Shown in pieces: positions 21,439 to 33,500 of a stretch of 64,000 nucleotides of DNA. Numbering within the stretch: the stretch's first letter is position 1; the number at the start of each line of letters is the position of its first letter. The translations under genes were made by a program, and so were the position numbers. Origin of the DNA: Isoperla grammatica (Eukaryota > Arthropoda > Insecta > Plecoptera > Perlodidae). The notes below the pieces were generated by a model that was not told the origin of the DNA, made no database searches, and worked only from the letters and a program-made list of their open reading frames with translations. The stretch spans positions 5,452,274 to 5,516,273 of the forward strand of contig OX246747.1 in assembly GCA_945910005.1 (NCBI GenBank), given 5' to 3'.

Positions 21439-24200
21439 TATTAGATTAGATTAAAACACTTAAAGGCTGCAAATGGGCCACAACTACCCGGTGGCAACCT
21501 ATCCAAACCTCCCCCCTCCCCACCCTCCCTCATCACCTCGTTTTCGTCAATCGTTTTCTAAATTCCCTTACTGACTCGCACTCAACAACCTCCTCGGGTA
21601 ACTCATTCCATTCCCTTACCGTTCTCTCAACAAAACCAAACCTACCCAGATCACTTCTCACTACCCGACGCCGAAACTTCCAATTATGATCCCCCCTCCC
21701 TCTATAAACTCCTTCTTGCAACCTGCTCTGGATTTCCCCCCACCCTCCTTGCCCCCTAGCTGCTCTATATAAATTACACATCCTATCATACCTCCGTCTC
21801 TCCTCTAAGGACTCCCAACCCAGTTCCCCCATCATTGCTGTAACACTATCATAAGCCCTTACCACATTCCCTAACCTATCTTCCACATACCTCCATCTCC
21901 TAACTTGTCCTGTAACCTTCCTTGCCGCCCTACGCTGCACCTTCTCTAATTCCATGACTTCCCCTTTCCTATATGGATCCCACACTGCACCACCATATTC
22001 CAATATAGGCCGTATCACTGTTTTGTAAGCCATATCCTTTACCTCCCTACTAGCTCCCTTCAAATTCCTCAACAAACCCTAAGTTTCTATATCCCTTTCT
22101 TACACTTTCCTGCACCTGGTCCCCCCATCCCAAATCTTCGGCCAATAAAATTCCCAAATACTTATACTTCTTTACCTTTTCTAGAACTACCCCCTCAAGA
22201 AAATACTCTCTCGCATCCCCTTTTAATTTACGCGTGAACCCAACCACTTTACACTTTCCCGCATTCAAACCCATCCTATTAACATCAACCCACTCCTCTA
22301 TCCTATTCAAATCATTCTGCAACAACTTAGCATCCTCCACCCCCTTAATCACCCTATACAAGACGCAATCATCAGCAAACAACCTTAATCTTGACTCAAT
22401 ATCCCTTCCTATATCATTAATAAACATTATAAATAACAGTGGACCCAGCACCGACCCCTGCGGCACCCCCGATGTAACTTCGATAGCTGCTGATACGCTA
22501 CCCCCCACCCTTACCCTCTGCGACATATTTGCTAGAAAATCTCCCATCCACCTTACAACCCCTTTATCTGCAATCACACTATCAACCTTCCTCATCAAAA
22601 TCCCATGAGACACTTTATCAAAAGCCTTTTCAAAATCAAGGAAAACTGCATCAACCTCCTCCCCCTTATCTAGAGCCTCCCCTATATCCTGAACAAGACC
22701 TATCAATTGCGTCTCGCAAGAATACCCCTCCCTAAACCCATGCTGGCTATCTACCAACCATCCCTCCCCCTCCAACACCTCACTAACATAATTTGGTACT
22801 ACCTTTTCCATTATCTTGCTCCCTACCGAAGTGAGACTAACAGGTCTGTAATTCCCTACTTGACTTCTATCCCCCCCCTTATGTATTGGCACTACAAGTC
22901 CTTCCCTCCACCCCTCCGGTATAGTACCTTCCCTTAACGATTTCCTGCAAATATCCCCTACAAACCTAACAATCCCCTCCCCCCCCAATTTTCAAAAATC
23001 TACACATCAACCCATCCTGCCCCGATGCCTTTCTCCCTCCCATCTTTCCTAAAACCTTTCTAATATCAAGATTCGTTATAGTGAGAAGCTTACTACCCCT
23101 CCCCCCTTCCCACTGCATACTAGAATCTTCCGTCTCTTGGAATACCTCCCCATAGTGTGAGTTCAAAGCCTCCGCTTTGTCCTTATCACCAGTAAACAAC
23201 TCATCCCCAGTCCCCGTAAGTGTGGGTATTTCGCCCCCCCCCCTTTCTGGTTCCTTAGATGCTGATACAACCTTCTCATTTTACCTTGAAATCCCTCATC
23301 ATCCATTAAGTGCATCATATAATCATCCTTTGCATCGACCTTTGCCCTATTAAGAACTCCCTCCCACTCCTTAAGTTTCTCCTTACCTTTACCTGTCTTC
23401 CTATACCTGTTATATATTTCTCTGCACTTCCTCTTCAACCACCTAATTCTTTTATTATAATATACTGGGTCAGTCCCACCCCCCTTAGTCGCCTGCGGCA
23501 CAAACCTTTCCAACAAGCCCCTATATATCTGCAGAAAACTTTCCCACATTTCATTTACTCCCACATCCCTACTAGACCACTCTTCATACATTGCCAGTAA
23601 CTCCCTTTGCAAACCCTGAACATCAGCTCTATCATATCTCCAGATTGTCTTGTCCCTACTTTCACTATTTTTTCCCTGCCTTCCCTCCCACCCACTACCT
23701 AGTGCTAACTCTACTATTGGGGCCCTATGATCGCTCATTCCCTCTACTACCTCCGAGTGAACCCATGCTTCCTCCGGCCTTACTAATATTACATCTAAAA
23801 TGTTATTCCTCCTTTCCCCACAAATCCTCGTCCCCTCTCCTACCGTTTGCACTAACCCCTCATTAATAAGTTTACAGGCCCATTCCTGCCTTCTGCCTCC
23901 AAGATCCTCCCTCCCCCCCTCCCAGTGAACTCCAGGCAAGTTCAGATCCCCAGCTATTACTAACACTCTTCCTCTATCACCCATCACTACCTCTTCCAAC
24001 CTATCTAACACTTGCCACTCCCCACTATCCTTAGGCCTGTATACTCCTACCACATCCACACAAAAACCTCCCCCCACCCTTACTTGCACACACATCATTT
24101 CAACCACATTATCTACCCACAACAATGTGCCCTTGACATTCTTCCTACAGACAATCATCACCCCCCCCCCCATATCTATTTCTATCCTTGCGAAACACGT
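21439..24200 (-). mobile_element. CR1/L2-group LINE, ORF2 broken by frameshifts
   Basis: The minus strand carries endonuclease (24173-23163, with VIAGDLNLPGVHW and SDHRAPIVEL), a linker (23199-22966), reverse transcriptase (22988-22050, with VVPIHKGG, NYRPVSLTS, FLDFEKAFDKVSH, GVPQGSVLGPLL, and FADD at 22368-22379) and a C-terminal domain (22075-21533, PILEYGGAVWDPYRKGEVME). Four overlapping frames mean three frameshifts. Two fall in G runs on the coding strand (plus-strand C runs near 23236 and 22979). The 3' UTR ends in a (TAATC)n-type tail at 21439-21455. The endonuclease start is missing, lost in or beyond the assembly gap. Frames are otherwise intact and codons GC-rich, so it is a young copy. 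Confidence 0.85.
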
Positions 24201-24400
24201 NNNNNNNNNNNNNNNNNNNNNNNNNNNNNNNNNNNNNNNNNNNNNNNNNNNNNNNNNNNNNNNNNNNNNNNNNNNNNNNNNNNNNNNNNNNNNNNNNNNN
24301 NNNNNNNNNNNNNNNNNNNNNNNNNNNNNNNNNNNNNNNNNNNNNNNNNNNNNNNNNNNNNNNNNNNNNNNNNNNNNNNNNNNNNNNNNNNNNNNNNNNN
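24201..24400. other. Assembly gap
   Basis: 200 N. It separates the LINE 5' region from the last visible exon of the serine protease homologue, so the final exon of that gene may lie in it. Confidence 1.
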
Positions 24401-24409
24401 AAGACTCAC

Positions 24410-24563
24410 GTTACAAGCAGCGCCCCTGCTCTGAGCCGGGAATCCCCGCGCAGATCAGCGTAGCGTCTCCATCTTCTCATCCGGACTCGAACGTGAAGCG
24501 ACAACTCGTCTTGTTCAAGTGTCTCACGTGATTCACCTTCAGATCGTCCGACGTTGCCACGTC
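24410..24563 (-). CDS. SPH exon 5: CAG region with in-frame TGA
   Basis: Acceptor CATTGTTTGCAG|GACGTGG. In phase it reads DVATSDDLKVNHVRHLNKTS, then CRFTFESG, a TGA at 24477-24479, then EDGDATLICAGIPGSEQGRC in the same frame. The CAG....G.C block precedes the GDSGGP loop in S1 proteases. Two donors are possible: GTAACG at 24414 (no further stop, phase 2) or the stronger GTGAGT at 24409, which includes a TAA. The N gap follows immediately. Confidence 0.6.
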
Positions 24564-27500
24564 CTGCAAACAATGTCACAAGGTTCATAAAGAATGGTAA
24601 AAAAGTGACACGCAGGCCTGCACACAAGGATTAGGTAGCAACCCTTGGGCACATTCACTTCAGTAGACGTTTTTCAGACTTGATCTAGAACCCTTAAATA
24701 GAATTAATCACAGCCCTCTAGATCTTCAATGACAACAATGCACAATAGTGAAAAATATGCCTTGACATTACATTTCAAAACTAGTGGTTATTGTTGAGCA
24801 CTGGTGTCATTGATCTATCAAGGAATCACGGTTCTCTAGATCAATTCTGAATATCATCTCTAGGCTATTGACTGTATCCACAACTCTTTTGACCATGCAA
24901 GTAATGGCCCACTCACCCCCTGGCTCCACCCGCTCACTGTGCAGTTTGTCTCCAAGGCCGCTGGGCTGTCTCTCACTGGGACAGGCAGGACAGCCGAGGA
25001 CTCAACGAACGCCGGGCTCACCTGGGGAACAACAACATCCTTGATAAGAAATTACTGTTCATAGATGGATCATAACACAATTTTATTTTTTTAACTTTCT
25101 TATAGAGAAAGATGGTGGGAGGACAGGAAAAGATGGAGAGTTTTGGTGGAACGGCAAGAGAAATTCATGCACGAAGAGAATGAAGTTGAAGAAAATGATG
25201 TGTCGAGCTTGGCATGCCGATACTGATTCCTGGGATGCCCAAGATTAATGCTGGAAACACCCCTTACTTAACTAAATGATGTTGGAATAAAGAGTCGCGG
25301 TTTATATTTTTCATTTCTGTATCTAGCCTATATCTGCAACAGACCCGAGGTCTTACTAGTGCAAATTTGATATGCTATACACGATGATTGGTGAATGATG
25401 TTGAGGAAGGGAGGAGGGGAAGCCAGGTACCGGCATGTAGCCTACTCCTGTCGAAATGTTTCCAAGGGGACCATTGGCTTTACGTCCCATCCGAAAGAAC
25501 GGTGCAACTTTGATCAGTCAAATAGGTTCCTCCACCAACCTGGACTGCCGAGCAGTTAACGGTAAGAACGAAGCTGTTATAAAGGTTTCGAACCCTCCAA
25601 ACTGCTCTTATCAACGGTAGCTAATGTTTCGGAGTAGAACGGTTCTCACTCTCCATCCTAGCCTAGCCCGTTGTTGCTTAACATCGGTGTTAGTATGAAA
25701 ACCTGCTAAGCAACCGCGGCTAATGCGTTGGCTCTATTTAATTTCTTCTTATTCCCTAACATCAAATGTTATTATTCTGAAACGGAGTGATCATATTTTA
25801 TTTGGACGTATTGGAGGCAGAAAGAATGTATTAATTCAATCTAAAAGTAGCTGGAAAAGAAAAATAGAACAGGGAAATATTGAAATACATGCAGCAGGTA
25901 ACCAAGAATATACGTAGAAATAAGTGTGTATATTTTAAAGGTGAAAACCAGTACATAGCATCATCAGCCCACACTTTAAGGCGTGGGCTGAGTGAGGTCT
26001 GGGGCAGAGCCCCAATCGCCGTAAACGAAACATCGTTGCCCTATTTTTATCCTCAAGTAAGCATTTACAATGATCTGAGCAAGCAAATATGGTTAATTTT
26101 GGCAAAAATTTAAATTTGAATGTACATTTATTTAATGTGATCCCCATTTTATGAATCGGTATAACGGGACAAAACAGCGTCCCCGTGAAGAGTTGTTGAG
26201 GCACCAGGACAGGTTTCTTCAAAACGGGACAGGTACCTTAAAAATGGGACTGTCCCGTTAGAAGGGGGACGAATGGTTTCAACTTGATATGGATATGTAG
26301 GATTTGAAATAATGACGGAAGAGACGAAGCGATGCGATTGATTAACATAAAATCAGTAGGCTATGACGTCATACAAGATGGAGGCTGTTAGTTTGACTTG
26401 TTACCAAGAAATGTAACTGATGGAGGTCTGAGGACCTATGCTCGTTCCTCGATGCCCGCCATATTGTAAGACAGGGGCGGACTGGGGTAAAAAGGCCCGG
26501 GATGCTGGGTTTCGGGGGGGGGCCGCACGAGGTAGCGTGGGGCAGCTGGGGTCTGGGGCAAAGCCCCAGCCGCCGGAGGCAAATACGCCGAAGACGCAAA
26601 AACGTTTTTGGAGTGCATTGCATTTTATGGCCTAAAATGCGATTTTAGAGCGCGATTAACAGAGGCCACCCTACCAGTAGCACTACCGGGCGCGTTATTC
26701 AAATTTTAAGAAAACGATATTCGAGGTACCCTACGGCTTTTTGTGTTACTGACAAGTACTAAATATTTTAATTTGCAAAATGCTAGAGTGCAATATACAG
26801 AATATCAGCAATATACAGAGAAGAATTTACATCATAGGAACTCTCCGGTGGCAGCCCGGGAGCCCGGATTTGCCCAGGGGCCCGGGATGCGATCGCATCC
26901 CGGCATCCCTAGCCAGTCCGCGTCTGTTTTATGATTGCCTGTTTGTATAAATTTTAACATGTGTGTTTTTTAATGTGTTATACATTACCTGGCGTATGTC
27001 ATTGACATTGATGGCTATAAAAAGAAAGTACGCGAGTATCTGTACACCCATTGGACATAAAGAAGTCATTTTAGCATTGAAAATAATAATTTCTAAGTAT
27101 ACAATGTGGTGACGTTCCGAGAATAATCCATTGTTGAAATCTCAAAAGAGAATCAGTTTTGGTACGTCCAGATAGCGGTGAGTTACGTATTTTGTTTGAC
27201 ACAGATGTCATGTCGTACCTTGATCAATGCTATGTCGTGCAGGCGCGACCACAGGTCAAACTCATCATGTTTGTAAACCTGCAGAGCGTCGTGAAGTGTG
27301 ATATCCGAGGCGTTGTCGTTCCTGAGATGTCCGGCTGCCAGACGGACGAGCCCATGTCCATTCTCGGCACTGCAACGAACGGTCAAACAATCACATCAAT
27401 CATTTTACCTATCCTACACCGTGGTTACCTTTTACAAGGCATTATGAATAGACAAAATTCTCAGAATTGATCTAGAGGGCCGGGATTACTTTTATCTCTG

Positions 27501-30500
27501 CGTCCTCGATAGATCAATAAATCACATGTTACCAAACTATTTAGGAAGAATGCTACAACCTGTAAATAATGTTCACAGTCATAATACAAGGGCTATAAAT
27601 GATTTCTATCTGCAAGGATGTAATAAGAGAATTGCAAGTAAACATGTTTTTTATACAGGGGTAAGGGAATATAACAAATTAAAATTGAATGTTAAGAACT
27701 CTACAAATGTACTTAGTTTTAAGAAAAACTATATTCTTGCAAAATAATGTGCTATTATAGTAAGATATGTTTATAAACTTTACTAGTATATTGTATACAT
27801 TATGATGTCCTATTATGATACGTGTTTAATACTGTATTTTGTCATGTTGTAAATAATGAAATTTAATAGCTTCCAAATGCTAAATAAAGACTTAACATAT
27901 AAACAATGCTCAACAATAACAACTAGTTTTCGAATGTTATCTTAAGGTGTATATTTCACTGTTGTGCATTGTTGTCATTGCAGATTTAGAGGGCGGTCAT
28001 TAATTCTATCTAAGGGGCCTAGATCAATAGGGAAGTCTCATCAAAAATAAATATTCCTCAAAGTACCTAAGAATGGAAGATCATTATTAAGCGAGCGAAG
28101 CGAGCGTCTCTACTTGACTCTTATGGCACTTCGTTCTGTTTTATTTTTTTTTTTTTTTTTTTTTTATGTCTGTCGATAGCGGTCGAACGGAAAGTCCGAT
28201 CAACTTGAAGATTGATTGATTAATGGGGCAAAACGTCTCATATTTATGCGACGATGGCTAATCGAGACGATGAGCTGGTGATAATGAAGATGAGAAAGAT
28301 GATAATGAAGAATAAAGCCACATCCGAATCAGATCCATTGTACGTCGCGTGAGTCGTCATACGGGAGTCCAGCAAGGGAGGGCAGGGCCAAGTGGGAGGA
28401 GAAATATTCAATGGGACAGTGGGGGGGAAAGGGGATTGGGGTGTGGACTTCACTTCGTCTGACTTCTCCTCCTCGACCAGTCCGGCTTGGGTGGCCCTAC
28501 CAGAAGCATACGCTTCCGCCGGCATAGCTCTCGGGATCAACAAAGCACGCAAACCTGCCCACCACGATAAGGTGGCAGTCCCCGGGTGAACCCGTAGGCA
28601 AGTCCATCAACCTGAAATTTGGACCATCCACAAGCCTCGATGTGAATTGAAGGTGTATAGTTTTGAGGCAAAATCGTTTGAAAAGGTACAAAGTTACACT
28701 ATAGTTACTGCAAAATATTTTTCTGAATCAAAATGGCGGCAAAATGTGAGATAACCATATTTTTTAAAACTTTTTTTTGGTCACGAATATGTTCATTTTA
28801 TGGCGATACGATAAATATTGGCAAAGTTACACAAAAGTTACTCGAAAATATATTTTTGAAACACAGTTACGGCAAAATGTGAGGTGGCTATCTGATAGTA
28901 AATTTTTGTCCGGTTACGAATATACTAATGTAAACGCGATCCGATACGTATAAGAGGCAGAAATTACATTTCTATTGCTGTCAATAACTGTTAGTAACGG
29001 TGGCGGACCGCGGCGAAAACATGACAGCGAAAATTCTTAGCAACGCACATTGCACTGCATCCAACAATGTCGGGAAGTATAATAGCTATGGAAATTAGAA
29101 ACATTTTTTAATGCGCATTCTTGAATGGTTGTTAATTGTTGTTTGTACTAGCATTGAAATCTTTTCGCCAGAAAGTTCGTAGATATTGACGCGCTCACTT
29201 ATCAACGCGTCAAACAGAGCGTTTTCCTAGTTATCTAAAAATACGGGCGGTATAATTTTTATATCTGAGAAGCGTATATTTCCAATTCTATTAGCATTTT
29301 AAGTTTGAAATTTGGAACTTCCCGTTCCGTAATTGAAAAACGGCTCTTGACGTAATATCTCATGTAAACAACTGCCTCCTTGAAGTATTCTTAGTAATAT
29401 CAACGATATTAAGTTGGATATTTTACAATATCTAGGATGCAGTGACTTTACAACAATGCCTTTTTACCACTGTTTTCTTCAGAAAATACATTTTGATACA
29501 GTATTTACCAAAACGTGTTTAAAATAATGCAATTATTTAACATATTGTTGTTAATTAATGTTGAGAATTGTTCTTTTACTAACTAGAAATAAACGTTGGT
29601 TCAGTTAAAGTCTTATGAGAGCAATAATCTACTAAAGGGTGGGATTTCAGTACTATTTGTATGATATAAAATTATTGTTTACTGACATATAACGTCAGAA
29701 CCTTTTAATCACGAGCAAGATGGCGCAGGTTCGTTTCTGAGCGTGTTTTGACAGCAATATCTTTGACTTGCTGTTAAAGCGATGTTAATGCACCTTTCGA
29801 GCCGAAACCAATTAGTTCCCGTTTATTTAAACTTTAGGTAACCAGTACGCAAATAAAAAAATGCGTGAGACTTCCCTATTCTGGAAATTATAATTATTAT
29901 AATTACATAATTATTATATAAATTTGCAAGACAAAAGAAAGAAGGTATAATGTGGGGAAAGCGCACAAAAAGACTAGATATCCTAGCAAACAATAACTCA
30001 AACATCGAGAAACATAATTTTTTTTAGAATAGGAAGAAATGTATACAAAGTCAACATATTATTGTTGCAGCATTAAGATGAATCAAGGATAACATCATCC
30101 ACGCTTTCAGCTGCGTCATAGGAACCAGCATGTCCGTAGTGAAACCCGTTTTCCTGCTCTCCAGATTTTGTGCAAACCTAATAATAGGGAATGTGCATGA
30201 ATTTTCTACAGCTCTGAAAGTACGTGGAATACATTGTTATTCATCTAAAGACATCACAAACCTAATTTAAAAGTTTTAAAATTAACTCATTATACTTCTA
30301 TACATGTTCAAAGATTTTGATTATCTGTTTCCCGCACTATTATTTTTAAACGGTTTGTGACGTCACAATCCCTGAAAATCACTGCTTATATGAATAACTT
30401 TGCATATAACCTCCTTGGACTTTGCCACCGCTTCCTAGACGGAACAATCAAATTTTCAAGGTCATCATCTAACCTTGTCAAAATTTTTACTCAAGCCGTT

Positions 30501-33500
30501 GTCAAGTCTGCTTTGTATGAATAACAACACCCAATATTTACTGATTTTCTATGAAAATAGGTTTGGTTTTATTGTTTTTATAGTAGTTGGTCTTCAAAAT
30601 TAATTACTAGGCGTACTAGACATTAATTCGATTTTATATGATTTTGGATATGATAATTTCCAAGTAAGCGTTATTTTATTTATCATTTTATGATTGGTTG
30701 ATTGCTGATACAGGGAAAGTGACGTATGCCCCGTTTTTCCCGCCATAAATATGTGTGAAACTTTCAGCTCGTTTTTATAAATGAAACTTTATTCCATGTC
30801 ATCGAAATAAAATATGTTTGTATTCAGGAAGTTAATCTCTAGTAAAATGCTAAAAAAAATTGATGCATACTTATTCCCCATTGTAGCTTTGTGCTCGCAG
30901 CCCAACAGGTGAATGGAATAACTTAAGTTTCCTATTGATTCACAAGATCGGTCAATACCGGAAATAACCACCAACACAATATTATCGGCAACGGAATTAG
31001 CATTATTACAACATTTAAAATGACAGTAGGGTTTTATTTTCAGTATCTCATGAATATCAAATTTGGAATGGAAACACTACTGCGGAAACTGGACCAGTTA
31101 CTTAGAGAAAACCACGGCCGTTTGAACAGGAGTTGATTCCAAGATCCTGTATTAGTATTTACGATCATGCACGATCGATAAGCGATAATATTGCTTGTCA
31201 AGTATGTCGAGTGGACGAAACACGCATGGTCACAGTGAAAGAATCAATAGGGGTCGGTAAAACTCCACTCTTGCTGTGGTAAAGTCGGTCCGCTCATCGT
31301 AGCAACGAAATATTTAGAGCTCATGTCCCATGTTTGTGTATTGAATCATTATTATCGGCTTGTTAAACAAGATTTACTCGAAAAACACGGTTGCCAGTTT
31401 TATAATAACGGCAGTCGAAAGAATGTCACCCTTTGAAAGAAAAAGAATTGTTAGGAAATGCCCCAGCGCGCTACCTGTTAACCCTTTAACCCTATTTCAC
31501 TTTCTATTACACAAACAATGGTAATTAGCTCTAACTCTTTCGTTTCTAAAGTCACTCCACAGCAACTTTGGTGCTGGTGACGTCACAGATGGGCGTGTCG
31601 GAGCCAATCAGCGGGCGGATTCACCAATACTCACATTTGGGCCAAGCCTCACTCATCTGTGACATCCCCAGCCCCAAAGTAACTTTGGAGCGACCGTACT
31701 ATGACAGGACAGACTTTATTTACCAATTCTCGCGCGGACTCCAGGAGTGAGATTGCGTTGAGTGTTTTAAGTGTTGCCTTATTGTGTTAATTGTTGACTC
31801 ACTTGTTCACGCATGTGATGGTAGTCAACACCCACTCAGGGTTGATGAGGGCACCGGCACACACAAAGATGGTTCTGTTCTCATGGTAGACAGCAGACTC
31901 ATATGTCTGCCATATGGACACCTGGTAGGGGGCGTCGCCTAGGGCTGCCACGTCATTGGTCGGCTGGGTAGTGGTGGGCGGGGCCTGGTCGGCTGGCGTG
32001 CCTGGAACACAGTGAGGTGGATGTCTGCCATATGGACACCTGGTAGGGGGCGTCGCCCAGTGCTGCCACGTCATTGGTCGGCTGGGTAGTGGTGGGCGGG
32101 GCCTGGTCGGCTGGCGTGCCTGGAACACAGTGAGGTGTATGTCTGCCATATGGACACCTGGTAGGGGGCGTCGCCTAGGGCTGCCACGTCATTGGTCGGC
32201 TGGGTAGTGGTGGGCGGGGCGCACTTATTTTATCCGTACAGTATTGATGTTTACGACTTTATACTCATGCCAAAATCAACTCAATCAGTACTGCATAATG
32301 TACTGAATTGTTAAAAATATCATACTACAAAAACTTTTATATTCTCTGATTTAAAACCTTATGGGGCTCTGCCCTTGACCCCGTATGGCTCACACAAATC
32401 CAAGATATTCTAATAGCTCAAAGTTGCGTGGTTTTCTGTTCTTAAATGTTGGTTACTCAAAATGTACTGTACTGTATTCCGTCTCTGTTAAGTTGGCAAC
32501 CCCAGTTAACCCATCAGAAAGTTCAGTGACTGGATTTATTTATCGACTCACGACTAAAGGTCTGACGAGCTTGGCCCGCGACACGGGTCTTGATATGTTT
32601 ATTAAGACAGGCCTGGGCTACAATATCACTGAACGAGGAGGGATTTTTTCGTTGTTTAAGATTTTTTTTGTAATTGCTAATTGCAATGCAAGAAAATTAT
32701 TGTTCTTTTACCAAAATTCCCGAAACTTTAAGCAAACCACTAATTTCCCGAAATAGTATAAACTTCCGGTTCCAAAATTTTTGTTGCAATTCTTCTTTTG
32801 TCAGTTACTTTCACTGGCAATAGTTACTTTTTTCGTTTAATCGAATCTCCTTTTCATTCCCACCCTGTCGTTCGTATTCCTTGTCAAATACTACAAGAAT
32901 CAACTTACTGCTTTAACAGTTGAACGGGCTTTTACGGGGCAATTTACACTTCAGGCGGGCCTGAGCCGGGCCCGAGCTTTGATTAGCTTACTCAGTACGG
33001 GCTGTGGCCTGAAATACCGGGCCCGGACCGGGCCGGGCTTCTATATTTAGGCACGTGCAGACCTCAACTCACCACTGTCTACCAGCATAACATGTTACTT
33101 TTGATTTTGAGCATTCTGTAACTTAGTGCGCCTGTGCCAGCTCATTCAGTACATACTGGAAGCGGACGGACCATGCAAGCTGGGTTGATTGGCGGTTTGT
33201 TTTCAGTTGTGGACTTACCTGTCCTAATAGTTAAAAATGAACATTTTAAAAATGCTTCAATACATGTACAATAATACATGTAGTCAGTCCTTGGGATACT
33301 TCTAATATTATAATTGTGTCCGTGTATGTTAATAATATATTGAATGCTGTCAATCGTTTTCACAATTTAATATATATCCTATTAAATAAACAAATTGTTG
33401 TTATTGTTCGAACTTATTTTATACAAATGGCGTATATGTTTCCTAAACTGTTAGGTTCACTAATGCTTATCATTGTTCTAGCATTATCTACCAGTGTAGA

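Noticed and set aside
22234..22937. Plus-strand open frames over the LINE
   Set aside because: They are antisense shadows of the minus-strand reverse transcriptase.
25106..25226. Plus-strand terminal exon candidate (acceptor CTTTCTTATAG, frame RERWWEDRKRWRVLVERQEK, stop, then AATAAA at 25286)
   Set aside because: It has good signals but lies in the intron of the minus-strand protease homologue. It has no identified upstream exon or family.
30079..30178. Minus-strand terminal exon candidate ending GSYDAAESVDDVILDSS and stop
   Set aside because: Acceptor-like site and protein-like tail, but it sits in SPH intron 2, does not fit the protease and has no partner exon.
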